This document shows positions 1 through 8,368 of a stretch of 25,047 nt of DNA, in pieces. The translations under genes and the position numbers were made by a program. The stretch spans positions 130,745 to 155,791 of the forward strand of contig DHXR01000012.1 of assembly GCA_002413785.1 (NCBI GenBank), written 5' to 3'. Below the pieces are notes generated by a model. The model ran no database searches. It had not been told where the DNA came from and saw only the letters and a program-made list of their open reading frames with translations. Within the stretch, counting starts at the first letter, position 1. Each line of letters begins with the position of its first letter. This stretch comes from Mucilaginibacter sp. UBA5151 (GTDB taxonomy: Bacteria > Bacteroidota > Bacteroidia > Sphingobacteriales > Sphingobacteriaceae).

Positions 1-240
1 TGCTAAGGAAAAATGTAATTCCCCGCGTTAGGGATAGCAGCGGATACCGGCCCTGCGCCTAATGCCGCCTATTGGCGGAGTATGATCCCGATCTGCATCG
101 GGACAGGTCTCCAAGCCCGGCCCGGTTCTATCACCGTGCAACGCCTAAATTATTAAATCCAATTTTCATTTGTTGTTGTTTAACCAACGTGTACCGATAT
201 GCTAAATGCTGCACTATGCGGTATCGCGAATCCCCCGCCT
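1..240. repeat. GC-rich hairpin-forming segment upstream of the RHS fragment
   Basis: This stretch is richer in GC than its surroundings and contains short perfect inverted repeats: CCGCC/GGCGG at 65-69 and 74-78, and TCCCGAT/ATCGGGA at 86-92 and 97-103. A reading frame stays open from 72 into the RHS fragment, but its first 55 or so codons (Pro-, Arg- and Cys-rich) resemble no RHS sequence and are probably not translated. The segment looks like a structured intergenic repeat that abuts or interrupts the RHS gene. The window edge prevents defining its left limit. Confidence 0.4.
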
Positions 241-713
241 CAAAAACAGTCCATGTTGTTGGAGAAAACTCCAACAATGGCGAAAATACGGTAAATAATA
301 CACAGAACAAAAGCTTTACCTATAACCTGCTTAACCTGCCAAAAGTGGTTACCACATCCTTAGGGCCGGTAACCTATACGTATGACGCCACGGGCAATAA
401 GCTAAAAAAAATAAGTGTCATAAACGGAATAACTACCGCAACTGATTATGTTGGCGGCATACAATACGGCACCAGCGGAGGCGTTGCAACATTAAGCTTT
501 ATCCAGACCGAAGAAGGCAAAGCCGTACCAATTACCGGCAGTATTAACTATGATTATACCTATTATTGGGGCGATAACCTGGGCAATACCAGGGTGACAT
601 TTGATACAAAGTCAGGTTCAGCAACCCAAGTGCAGCAGGATGATTACTACCCCTTCGGACTGGAAATTTCAAGTGTTGTTCCGCCTGTTAAAAATCGTTG
701 TTTAAAGTATTGA
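237..713 (+). pseudogene. RHS-repeat protein fragment, truncated at both ends
   Basis: The translated segment carries typical Bacteroidetes RHS-core features in order: FTYNLLNLP, a YD-repeat-like YTYDATGNKLKK, YVGGIQYG, FIQTEEGKAVP, a DNLGNTRVTFD block and finally DDYYPFGLEISS. Intact RHS proteins are usually well over 1000 residues and continue past this core with an NRYLYNGKE-like block into a variable, often toxic, C-terminal tip. Here the frame reaches NRCLKY and stops at 713, so the tip is missing, and there is no signal peptide or upstream repeat region. A perfect 9-bp inverted repeat lies at 256-264/269-277 near the 5' break. I read it as a gene remnant, although a longer gene beginning outside the window and broken by the 1-240 segment is possible. 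Confidence 0.7.
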
Positions 714-787
714 AAATGCAGTTTTTTAGGATGTATAATAAAATGGGAGAATTATAATAATTTATGAACCCGCTTTATAACACCGGT

Positions 788-2221
788 TTACAAAAGAGGA
801 GAAAACAGGCGGCAAAGCTTTTCGGGCAACTGCTTGAACAGTGAACGTCTGGACCAGGCTTTCGGATCAATCCGGGCCGCGTCCCTGATATCCTTAAGGA
901 ATGCTTTTTTTAATTGTTGCGCTAAATCGGTGTCATAGATCATACTGATCACCTCGAAATTGAGTTCAAAGCTGCGGTGATCCATATTGGCGGTACCCAC
1001 GATCGCCAGCTGCCCGTCGGCCACCATCGTTTTGGCATGGACAAATCCTTTTTTGTATAAGTACACTTCTACACCAGCCGCTAATATCTCGTTATAATAG
1101 GATCGTGCGGCGGCATTGACCAGCGGCGAGTCAGATTTTAAGGGAACCAGCAACTTTATTTTTACACCGCTCATGGCTGCTGCGCAAATGGCGTCCAATA
1201 TCGTATCACCAGGGATAAAATAAGGTGAGGTAATGAGCAGTTCCTCTTTTGCCAGGCAAATGGTCTGCAAAAGCGAGTACATGATAGTAGGGGTATCCGA
1301 ATCCGGCCCGCTGGCTGCAATTTGCACAATCGCCTTTCCTTTGGTCTTTGCAGAGCAGAAGTAGTCGGGGATGACCGGCAGGTTTTTCCCGCAGCAAAAG
1401 TTCCAGTCGCAGATGAACAGGTATTGCAGGTAGTACACACCCGGACCATTGATCATTACGTGGGTATCTCTCCAGTAAGGTTTAGTGGGGTTAATATAGT
1501 GGTCGCTCACATTGATACCACCTACAAAACCGGTGCAGCCGTCAACGACGATGATCTTGCGGTGATCACGGTAGTTGGTACGGTTGGATAAGGCGATCAA
1601 CCAAATCTTATAGAATGGGAAGGCCTCTACCCCTCCATCCCTGAGTTCCTGTACGAAGCCTTTCCGGATGCCCCTGCTGCCAAAGTCATCATAAATAAAA
1701 CGTACCTGTACTCCAGCCGCAGCCTTTCGGAGGAGAATCTCTTTTATCTGGTTGCCTATGCCGTTATTTTCAAAAATATAATATTCGATGTGGATATGGT
1801 GCTGGGCGTCTTCCAGCGCTTTGATCACCTCCGGGAACTTCTCTTCTCCGTTCAACAATAATTTAACTTCGTTATTACCGGTCAGCGGGCTGTTGTCATG
1901 CAATAACAAACGGGCAAGTTCCTTATGGGTCTTTACTTCCTGTTCACCGGTTTCCCAGGTCTTTTCCGACTCGCGGACGATCTTCCGGCGGATCTCGGCC
2001 ATGAGTTTATAATCATGGATTATTTTTTTACTGTAAAGCTTATTCTTGCGGTAATTAGCACCCACTGCAAAATAGATGACGATGCCGATGCCGGGCAGCA
2101 ATAACGTTACCAGCAAATAAGCAAAAGCTTTACTGGTGGACTGGATGTCGTACAATATGCGTAAACAAACAAAGATGACCAGCGCAAAATAACCGGCGCC
2201 AATTAAGATATACCAGTTCAT
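788..2221 (-). CDS. cls: Cardiolipin synthase, phospholipase D family
   Basis: This 477-residue protein should make cardiolipin at the inner membrane by condensing two phosphatidylglycerol molecules. Two hydrophobic helices occupy about residues 1-21 and 33-54. Two PLD catalytic motifs follow: HRKIIVVD at 220-227, with GGIN just after it, and HAKTMVAD at 395-402, followed by GTANMDHRSFELNFE. Length and architecture match bacterial ClsA-type enzymes. Its ATG overlaps the stop of the upstream remnant by four bases (ATGA, 2218-2221), so the two were probably once co-translated. The lipid kinase and PAP2 phosphatase genes start about 0.7 kb away on the other strand, forming a membrane-lipid neighbourhood. 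The closest E. coli type (ClsA, B or C) is not decided by sequence alone. Confidence 0.93.
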   Translation of the reverse strand: MNWYILIGAGYFALVIFVCLRILYDIQSTSKAFAYLLVTLLLPGIGIVIYFAVGANYRKNKLYSKKIIHDYKLMAEIRRKIVRESEKTWETGEQEVKTHKELARLLLHDNSPLTGNNEVKLLLNGEEKFPEVIKALEDAQHHIHIEYYIFENNGIGNQIKEILLRKAAAGVQVRFIYDDFGSRGIRKGFVQELRDGGVEAFPFYKIWLIALSNRTNYRDHRKIIVVDGCTGFVGGINVSDHYINPTKPYWRDTHVMINGPGVYYLQYLFICDWNFCCGKNLPVIPDYFCSAKTKGKAIVQIAASGPDSDTPTIMYSLLQTICLAKEELLITSPYFIPGDTILDAICAAAMSGVKIKLLVPLKSDSPLVNAAARSYYNEILAAGVEVYLYKKGFVHAKTMVADGQLAIVGTANMDHRSFELNFEVISMIYDTDLAQQLKKAFLKDIRDAARIDPKAWSRRSLFKQLPEKLCRLFSPLL

Positions 2222-2742
2222 TTGCCTTCTATCCTTTCCATATATTGTTTTATAGTTTTGGCGTTCCAGCCTGTTAACCTGCCTTTTTGTATGATCATGT
2301 TTTCACCGCCATTATTTTGTAGTGGGTAACTTAATACAAACGGCGCCTCGTTTTGTTGCCAGCCATGGATCTGTCCGAACCTGAGGATATTAAAGTATAA
2401 TTTATCACCGGTTTTTGATACGGTATAATAGCCATCGGCGAAGGCGGTTAAGTAAGGCTCCGGCTGCCGCAACAGAAACCAACTTTTTGGATGATATTCG
2501 TAGATAACCCGGCTTTTATCAAATACCGATGCATAGCCGGTGTAATAACTGCTGTCAGTCTTCTTAATACAATACCATAGCATGCAGTTAAATGGCGCGG
2601 ACGTGGTCATGGTGGCTTCACTATTCATACGGGGTTTACAATAAACGGCAAAACCAACATACAATAGCGCAATTGAAATAGCGCCTGACGCACATCTTAC
2701 CCGTCCCGGATCACTTGTTCTTTTAGGTATTTGTAACGGCAC
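2218..2742 (-). pseudogene. C-terminal remnant of a YdjM-like membrane metal-dependent hydrolase
   Basis: The 174-codon frame (GTG start at 2742) resembles the C-terminal third of the inner-membrane metal-dependent hydrolase family (YdjM/DUF457-like). It has one hydrophobic helix (ISIALLYVGFAVYC), then APFNCMLWYCIKKTDSSYY, GYASVFDKS, a GYYTVSKTGDKLYFNILRFGQ block and NEAPFVLSYPL. Family members normally have about 330 residues, with several N-terminal helices and a His-rich metal site (HRGFTHS-like). None of that is present here or recognisable up to 2961, and a stop codon lies just upstream in frame. I therefore call it a 5'-truncated gene. It overlaps cls by 4 bp. The alternative is a small independent protein of unknown role. 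The family assignment rests on motif memory only. Confidence 0.6.
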
Positions 2743-2961
2743 GTTTCAAGTTTACCAATAATAATATGATTTTGACATGGTTTGTTTTCAGTCGAAGGAA
2801 ATAATCAACAAGCGCCGTTGTTGTCCTGCTGCTTGTCTTGCTGATTTCTCATTAACCCGCCCCGACACCACCCTTAAATCAACGAAAAACGGTATGAATT
2901 TAAAACAATTACAAGTCTTTGGTTCTTGCTTAGGAATATTAACAGAATTTGCAGGCATATC

Positions 2962-3846
2962 ATGAAGTTTAAGAACATCCATGTGATCGTTAATCCGGCG
3001 GCAGGTAAGCAGGAACCTATTTTCTCCTACTTGAATAAGGCTTTTTTCGATTCATATTCAAAACTACAGGTGCACGTGACTAGCCAAACAGATGATGTAT
3101 TTTCGATAGCTTCCCGGCATGCGAACAAAGATGACCTCGTAGCTATTTACGGCGGCGATGGCAGCATCAGCGAGGCAGCAAGAGCTTTATACGGTAAAAA
3201 TACGATAATGGGAATTATCCCAGGCGGAACAGCTAATGTTACCGCAAAAGATCTTGGAATACCGCTGGATACGGAAGAGGCAATCGCTCTTTTAATGAAT
3301 GGATCATCCGAAACTATTGATATGGATATGGGCGAGGTTAATGGTACCCCATTTATTTTGAGGATTAATTTGGGTATAATGGCCGAAATGATAATAGCTG
3401 CTGACGCAAAAATGAAAGATAGTTTTGGTCAACTGGCGTATGGTTTAACCGCGATTGAAAGTATTTGGAAATGCGATCCTATTCAATATAAAATGATAAT
3501 TGATGGTGAGGAAATTAATGAAACCGGGGTTTCGCTTACGGTTACCAACGGCGGCAACATTGGGATCGGCGATTTTTCATTTTTGCCAGGCATCACCGTT
3601 ACCGATGGTTTTTTAGACGTAATTTTGATGAATAATACCAGCTTTTTGTCTTTGATACGGGTGGCCGGCACTACGCTCCTTCAAACCGAATCTGACGTAT
3701 TGAAACACTGGAAATGTAAGGAGATAATCATTTATCCTGAAAAACCAGTTAAATATATTTGTGACGACACGGAAAAAGAAGCAAGTATCCTTACCATCAA
3801 GGTGCTACCGGGTGCGCTAAGGGTATTAGTTCTTAATAATAATTAA
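2962..3846 (+). CDS. Diacylglycerol kinase-family lipid kinase (YegS/DagK-like)
   Basis: This 294-residue cytosolic or membrane-associated enzyme probably phosphorylates a lipid hydroxyl (diacylglycerol, or a sphingoid lipid in this lineage) using ATP. The DAGK catalytic domain shows NPAAGK near residues 11-16, the nucleotide-loop GGDGS at 64-68, and PGGTANVTAKDLGIP from about 87. The C-terminal beta-sandwich half is complete. The frame opens at 2926, but the Met at 2962 gives the expected family start (MKFKNIHVIVNPAAG), so I chose it. The PAP2 phosphatase gene follows after 57 bp on the same strand, and the pair can move phosphate on and off lipid alcohols. The exact substrate cannot be read from sequence. 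Confidence 0.88.
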   Translation: MKFKNIHVIVNPAAGKQEPIFSYLNKAFFDSYSKLQVHVTSQTDDVFSIASRHANKDDLVAIYGGDGSISEAARALYGKNTIMGIIPGGTANVTAKDLGIPLDTEEAIALLMNGSSETIDMDMGEVNGTPFILRINLGIMAEMIIAADAKMKDSFGQLAYGLTAIESIWKCDPIQYKMIIDGEEINETGVSLTVTNGGNIGIGDFSFLPGITVTDGFLDVILMNNTSFLSLIRVAGTTLLQTESDVLKHWKCKEIIIYPEKPVKYICDDTEKEASILTIKVLPGALRVLVLNNN

Positions 3847-3903
3847 GGTTTTCAGGCTTAAAGAATTAAAAGCATATGGCAGGTCCCATTTAAAATAAAA
3901 GCA

Positions 3904-4578
3904 ATGAATAAAAGCGAAATTAAAGTTAAAAGGATATTCACCTGGAAGACTGTAATTAGCGCCAGCCTGGTATTGACCGGCATATTACTTTTTGTTTATA
4001 TAGCGGATGAGGCTGTAATTGAAAAGGAAAAAATGTTCGACGACATGGTGATCGGTTTTTTTGATGCTATCACCAGCGCAGGACTGATAAAAGTAATGAA
4101 GATTTTTACTTTTTTAGGCTCAACGGCGTTCCTGGTACCTTTTTATGTGTTATTAATTGCTTATTATTTTCTCAAAAAAAACTATTTGTTTGGGATTTAT
4201 ATACTGATCATTACTGCAAGCAGCACCGTATTATTTGTCGGATTGAAATTGATCTTCCACCGCCAAAGGCCCGGCCATCCGGTAATTAAGGGTGTTACCG
4301 GTTACAGTTTTCCCAGCGGACATTCCCTGTCTGCTTTTGTATTCAGTAGCATACTCCTGTATATCGTCTGGAATTCAAGCTTTAAAACGCCGTTTAAATG
4401 GATAATTTCTATTTTTCTTATCGCGTTTGCTACAATGGTGGGCATTAGCAGGATTGTTTTAAAAGCACATTACCCAACAGATGTCATTGCTTCGTTTTGT
4501 GTGGGTATAGTTTGGGTTATCCTATCGTTGTGGTTATTGCAAAAGCAAATAAATCAGGCAAGTAGTAATTTGACGTAA
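3904..4578 (+). CDS. PAP2-family membrane phosphatase
   Basis: This 224-residue integral membrane protein has about five or six hydrophobic helices. All three signature motifs of the acid phosphatase/PAP2 superfamily are present: K115 through R122-P123 (KLIFHRQRP), PSGH at 137-140, and SRIVLKAHYPTD at 182-193 with the catalytic His189. Likely substrates are phosphatidic acid, phosphatidylglycerol phosphate or undecaprenyl diphosphate, cleaved on the periplasmic side. It follows the lipid kinase by 57 bp and probably shares its transcript. The substrate is unresolved because this family covers lipid phosphatases and UppP-like enzymes. Confidence 0.88.
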   Translation: MNKSEIKVKRIFTWKTVISASLVLTGILLFVYIADEAVIEKEKMFDDMVIGFFDAITSAGLIKVMKIFTFLGSTAFLVPFYVLLIAYYFLKKNYLFGIYILIITASSTVLFVGLKLIFHRQRPGHPVIKGVTGYSFPSGHSLSAFVFSSILLYIVWNSSFKTPFKWIISIFLIAFATMVGISRIVLKAHYPTDVIASFCVGIVWVILSLWLLQKQINQASSNLT

Positions 4579-4642
4579 TGAACTACTTTCCACGGGCAGA
4601 AATAATTATAAGACCTTTATTCGGCAAATATGAGGTTTATCC

Positions 4643-4759
4643 ATGAAAGACAGTCAAAAAGTACATTGGGAGCAGGTCTATCAAACTCGCGCGAGTGTGC
4701 AGCGCAGGGCAAAAGAGGTGGGGCACTCGTGTGCCGGAGGACAAACCACCAACCGCTAA
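4643..4759 (+). pseudogene. N-terminal remnant of a class I SAM methyltransferase
   Basis: A 38-codon frame starts MKDSQKVHWEQVYQTRA, which is the characteristic opening of small Bacteroidetes class I SAM-dependent methyltransferases (KxHWExVYxTK). After about 17 codons it turns into unrelated Arg/Gly-rich residues and stops at 4757-4759. No SAM-binding motif (E/DxGxGxG) follows. The breakpoint coincides with a perfect 12-bp palindrome at 4685-4696. The start of a methyltransferase gene therefore seems to have been fused to non-coding DNA, the rest being deleted. Identification rests on a short motif, so confidence is moderate. Confidence 0.5.
4685..4735. repeat. Palindrome and hairpin at the methyltransferase breakpoint
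   Basis: A perfect 12-bp palindrome ACTCGCGCGAGT lies at 4685-4696 and a GGCAC/GTGCC hairpin with a TCGT loop at 4722-4735. The rest of the 300-bp gap (4579-4878) shows no other convincing gene. The T-rich stretch before 4879 could hold the promoter of the isomerase gene, but no clear box is visible. Confidence 0.4.
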
Positions 4760-4878
4760 AACCCATACAAAATATCACAAAACCCAAATTTATTAACCCC
4801 CACCATTTGCCTGCCGTCAGAAAATCCTTAGCTTTGAGTTAACCATTATATGCTTCATTTTTTTAAAAACCTTTATTT

Positions 4879-5790
4879 ATGAGCCAGTACTCACGCCGCC
4901 GGTTTCTGCAAACTTCATCGCTGCTCGCAGCTGGGGCAGTAATCACCTCTTCGTTTAAACTAAAAAAGGACAAACACCACTTGTCTTTTTCTACTTTAGG
5001 CTGCCCTGATTGGACATTTGATCAAATTATTGATTTTGCGGCACAACATGGTTATGATGGTGTTGAACTGCGTGGGATTCTGCACGAAATGGACCTTACC
5101 AAAGTAAAAGAGATAAGTACCCCGGAAAACATGCAGGAAACTTTACGGAAAATGAAGGATAAGGGCCTGCGTTTTGTTGGTCTGGGTTCATCGGCCACCA
5201 TGCATTTTTCCGATCCTGCTGAAAGGCTTAAGAATTTAGATGAAGGACGGCGCTTTATCGATCTGGCGCAGGCATTGGATTGTCCTTTTGTGCGGGTATT
5301 CCCCAATATTTTTCCGAAAGACCAGGATAAAGCTGCAACCATCGATCTTATGGTGAAGGGCATGCTCGAACTGGCCGATCACGCAAAAGGAAGCAAGGTG
5401 AGTGTGCTGGTTGAATCGCATGGCGACCTTGTAAAGATCAGCGACCTGGAAACGGTAATGAAAGCGGCTGCGCACCCCAGTACAGGTATGATATGGGATG
5501 TATGCAATATGTGGACGATGACGAAGGAATCGCCGGTTGAAGCTTATAAAGCTTTGCATCCCTATATTAAACATACCCATATTAAAGATGCAAAAATAGT
5601 TGACGGCAAAATTCAATATGTATTGCTGGGCCAGGGCGACGTACCTATTTTTCCGGCTATTGACGCCTTGTCAGCCGGAGGGTACAAAGGCTTTTACAGC
5701 TTTGAATGGGAAAAACTCTGGCACGCTGAAATCGGGGACTCTGCCGTTGCGCTTGCAGATTATCCAAGGGCTATGAACGCTCATTTCTAA
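4879..5790 (+). CDS. Tat-exported sugar phosphate isomerase/epimerase-like TIM barrel
   Basis: This 303-residue protein begins with a twin-arginine signal (RRRFLQ at 6-11, then a hydrophobic Ala/Leu stretch), so it is predicted to be exported folded to the periplasm. The mature part is a xylose-isomerase-like TIM barrel (AP_endonuc_2 family) with GYDGVELRG, VRVFPNIFP, VLVESHGD, MIWDVCNMW, HTHIKDAK and FYSFEWEK. The Glu/Asp/His residues in these blocks are the usual divalent-metal ligands. The GMC oxidoreductase gene starts 10 bp after its stop, so the two form an operon. Such pairs fit oxidation and isomerisation or epimerisation of sugars or 3-keto-sugars. The substrate is inferred, not shown. 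Confidence 0.85.
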   Translation: MSQYSRRRFLQTSSLLAAGAVITSSFKLKKDKHHLSFSTLGCPDWTFDQIIDFAAQHGYDGVELRGILHEMDLTKVKEISTPENMQETLRKMKDKGLRFVGLGSSATMHFSDPAERLKNLDEGRRFIDLAQALDCPFVRVFPNIFPKDQDKAATIDLMVKGMLELADHAKGSKVSVLVESHGDLVKISDLETVMKAAAHPSTGMIWDVCNMWTMTKESPVEAYKALHPYIKHTHIKDAKIVDGKIQYVLLGQGDVPIFPAIDALSAGGYKGFYSFEWEKLWHAEIGDSAVALADYPRAMNAHF

Positions 5791-5800
5791 AAAACACCGA

Positions 5801-7468
5801 ATGAAAGGTACGAATACTTACGATGCAATTATTGTCGGCTCGGGCATAACCGGGGGCTGGGCCGCTAAAGAACTTTGTGAAAAAGGATTAAAAGTGTTGT
5901 TGCTTGAACGCGGTGGAAATGTGGAACACCCCAATTACCCTACGGCTACCAAAGATCCCTGGGAGTTTCCGCATCGCCTGCACCTGTCCGGAGAGGATAA
6001 AAAAGTGCATTATGTGCAAAGCCGTCACTGGTCATTCCGGGAAGATAATAAGCATTTTTATATCAACGACCAGGAAAATCCTTATGATGAAACCAAACGT
6101 TTCGACTGGATAAGGGGTAATGTTGTCGGGGGGCGGTCATTGCTCTGGTCGCGGGCCTGTTACCGCTGGAGCGATTTAGATTTTGAAGCTAATTTAAAAG
6201 ATGGCATAGCCACCGACTGGCCCATACGGTATAAAGACATTGCGCCCTGGTATGATTATGTAGAATCATTTATTGGTGTAAGCGGCAATGCCGACGGCAT
6301 CCCGCAATTGCCCGATGGTATTTTTCAGCCCCCTTTTGAAATGAATGCGGTTGAAAAGTTTTTTAAAGGAAAGATAGAAAAGGCTTATAGCGACCGTAAG
6401 GTGATTATCGGGCGTACCGCCAACCTCACAAAACCTGTACCGGGAAGGGGACATTGCATGGCGCGCGACCTGTGCCATCGCGGTTGTCCGTTCGGGGCGT
6501 ATTTTAGTACTAATGCCAGCACTTTCCCGGCGGCTTATGCCACCGGGAACTTAACCGTAAGGCCGCATTCCCTGGTGAATAAAGTTATTTATAACGAGCA
6601 AAAGCAAAGGGCCACGGGTGTTGAGATTATTGATACAGAAACGAATGAAAGCATGGTGTATAATGCCCGGCTTATTTTCCTGAACGCGGCCACAATTGCC
6701 ACTGCATTTATTTTATTAAACTCGGTTTCGTCAAGGTTTCCCAATGGTTTGGGGAATGGCAGCGATCAGGTAGGGCGCAACCTGATGGACCATCATAAGG
6801 GCCTTTCGGCATCTGCCAGTGTTGGTGGTTTCGAAAATAGTTATTATTATGGCCGAAGGCCAACCAATATTTATATCCCGCGGTTTAAAAACGTAGATAA
6901 AAGAGAACCCGGATTTTTGCGGGGCTATCACTATGGCGGGGCTGCCTTCAGGGGCCGGGGGAATGGCTATGACGGCATCGGCGCCCCACTAAAAGAATCC
7001 CTGACCGAACCGGGCGGCTGGAATGTGGACCTTTATGCCTTTGGCGAATGTTTGCCATACGCCGATAACCGGGTAACCCTTAACCACGATAAAACGGATA
7101 AATGGGGCCGCCCTTTGCTCAGCATCAATTGCGAATTCAAAGAAAATGAAAAGGCCATGCATGAAGATCTCGGCACAACCGCCGCTGAAATGCTGGAACG
7201 TGCCGGATTAAAAGACATCAGCATCAGCAACGAGATTTCGTACCCCGGCAACGCCAACCACGAAATGGGGACAGCCCGTATGGGCCTTGATCCGAAAACT
7301 TCGGTATTGAACAGTTTTAACCAGATGCACGAGGTAAAGAACGTTTTTATTACCGACGGTTCCTGCATGGCATCAAGTTCATGCGTAAACCCGTCGTTAA
7401 CCTATATGGCGCTTACTGCGCGTACTTGTGACTATGCGGTTAATGAAATGAGGAAGTTGAATATATAG
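5801..7468 (+). CDS. GMC-family FAD-dependent oxidoreductase
   Basis: This 555-residue enzyme should oxidise a sugar or alcohol using FAD. The dinucleotide-binding motif GSGITGGWAAKEL starts at about residue 14, with LLLERG closing the Rossmann beta-alpha-beta unit. The FAD-contact block is GNVVGGRSLLWSRACYRW. The C-terminal signature holds NHEMGTARMG, with the catalytic His at about 487, and SSSCVNPSLTYMALTAR, with its Asn partner near 530. A Cys-rich stretch (CMARDLCHRGCPFG) matches bacterial sugar dehydrogenases of this family. No signal peptide is visible, and the small partner subunit seen in gluconate-2-dehydrogenase-type complexes is absent next to it. It lies 10 bp downstream of the TIM-barrel gene, suggesting a shared pathway. 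Confidence 0.88.
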   Translation: MKGTNTYDAIIVGSGITGGWAAKELCEKGLKVLLLERGGNVEHPNYPTATKDPWEFPHRLHLSGEDKKVHYVQSRHWSFREDNKHFYINDQENPYDETKRFDWIRGNVVGGRSLLWSRACYRWSDLDFEANLKDGIATDWPIRYKDIAPWYDYVESFIGVSGNADGIPQLPDGIFQPPFEMNAVEKFFKGKIEKAYSDRKVIIGRTANLTKPVPGRGHCMARDLCHRGCPFGAYFSTNASTFPAAYATGNLTVRPHSLVNKVIYNEQKQRATGVEIIDTETNESMVYNARLIFLNAATIATAFILLNSVSSRFPNGLGNGSDQVGRNLMDHHKGLSASASVGGFENSYYYGRRPTNIYIPRFKNVDKREPGFLRGYHYGGAAFRGRGNGYDGIGAPLKESLTEPGGWNVDLYAFGECLPYADNRVTLNHDKTDKWGRPLLSINCEFKENEKAMHEDLGTTAAEMLERAGLKDISISNEISYPGNANHEMGTARMGLDPKTSVLNSFNQMHEVKNVFITDGSCMASSSCVNPSLTYMALTARTCDYAVNEMRKLNI

Positions 7469-7507
7469 GGAAGGATTTAACCTTTTTTTTACCTGCGGAG
7501 ACTGCAC

Positions 7508-7736
7508 TAAGTTAACGTGAGTGCGATGGGAGAAAATCCTTTGCCCCGTCGGGGCTACCGCTTTGTAGCACGTCATTCAAACGTTATTTTTGCCACGTCA
7601 GTGGCTACCCAATTCGCGAAGGGTAGCCACTGACGTGGCAATTATCCTTTTCTTGTTAGATTTCTACAAAGCGGTAGCCCCGATGGGAGCATATTGCTAA
7701 GATACCCAATTCTTATATGGAACTCAAGTTAACTTA
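7508..7736. repeat. Nested-palindrome MITE-like element made of REP-like units
   Basis: Three inverted repeats sit inside one another. The outer pair is 14 nt (7508-7521 with 7723-7736, 13 of 14 matching, containing GTTAAC). The middle pair is 18 nt and perfect (7551-7568 with 7664-7681). The inner pair is 20 nt and perfect (7591-7610 with 7621-7640, 10-nt centre). Each arm carries a small GC-rich hairpin, such as GCCCC-GTC-GGGGC at 7543-7555 and GCCAC/GTGGC inside each inner arm. No coding sequence is present. The middle half-site (TTTCTACAAA at 7661-7670) recurs in related form near 18244 and 18370. It fills most of the 378-bp gap between the GMC gene and the pterin dehydratase. Confidence 0.75.
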
Positions 7737-7846
7737 ATAACATTGCCTTTTGAAGACGACAAGTGGCAATATTCTCAGGATTAATAATAGAACAAAAAAG
7801 GGCCAAAAAGTGTTGTTAGCATCATAAAACAAAATGATTAATAATC

Positions 7847-8083
7847 ATGTGGCAGGAAACCAACAATAAACTATACCGCGCATTTGAATTTAAAAACTTC
7901 GCGGAGGCATTTGCATTTATGACAAGAGTAGCCTTGCTGGCCGAGAAAATGAACCATCATCCCACCTGGACAAATACCTGGAACAAAGTGGAGATCTGGC
8001 TAAGTACCCATGATGCAGGGGATAAGGTGACCAATAAAGACAAGACATTAGCTGGGGCGATTGATTTGATCTTGAAGGCTTAA
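7847..8083 (+). CDS. Pterin-4a-carbinolamine dehydratase
   Basis: This 78-residue protein is the length of the compact bacterial family. It dehydrates 4a-hydroxytetrahydrobiopterin and so recycles the pterin cofactor of aromatic amino acid hydroxylases. The catalytic histidines are visible in EKMNHHPTW (H37, H38) and STHDAG (H55), with the conserved DKVTNKD tail. No phenylalanine hydroxylase is next to it. The gene stands alone between the palindromic element and yceI. Confidence 0.93.
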   Translation: MWQETNNKLYRAFEFKNFAEAFAFMTRVALLAEKMNHHPTWTNTWNKVEIWLSTHDAGDKVTNKDKTLAGAIDLILKA

Positions 8084-8136
8084 AAGCAATGTTTTATACA
8101 GATTAGCGGGCAGCTCAGTACTTGTTACATCTTTTT

Positions 8137-8289
8137 TTAAGCCGCTGCATCGGCCATCTTCCTTGGTTTTTCATAAATATGGTTTGGTATGGCAGGGGAT
8201 ATTTTTTCGGGATTGCCCCATGCCTCTATTTTGTTGGTTTTTGACAATTGAAAGGTAAAATTTCCACGCAAGTCTAACAAATCAACGAA
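8137..8289 (-). other. Short open segment, possible gene remnant, no start codon
   Basis: The minus strand stays open for 50 codons ending in a TAA at 8137-8139 and reads like real protein (DLRGNFTFQLSKTNKIEAWG, PEKISPAIPNHIYEKPRKMA). A stop precedes it and there is no ATG at its beginning, so it is probably not expressed as it stands. I do not recognise the family. It could be a fragment of a lost gene or chance. Confidence 0.25.
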
Positions 8290-8368
8290 TTATTGGTTGT
8301 GCTTACATAGTATTGTTGAACGATTGTAAATTTAGAAAACAATTTATATGTTTAAACATCTATTCACT

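Noticed and set aside
72..236. N-terminal extension of the RHS frame
   Set aside because: The residues are unlike RHS and come from hairpin-rich DNA; probably open by chance.
4630..4842. A 70-codon plus-strand frame
   Set aside because: It runs out of frame over the better methyltransferase-like frame at 4643-4759 and shows no protein-like pattern.
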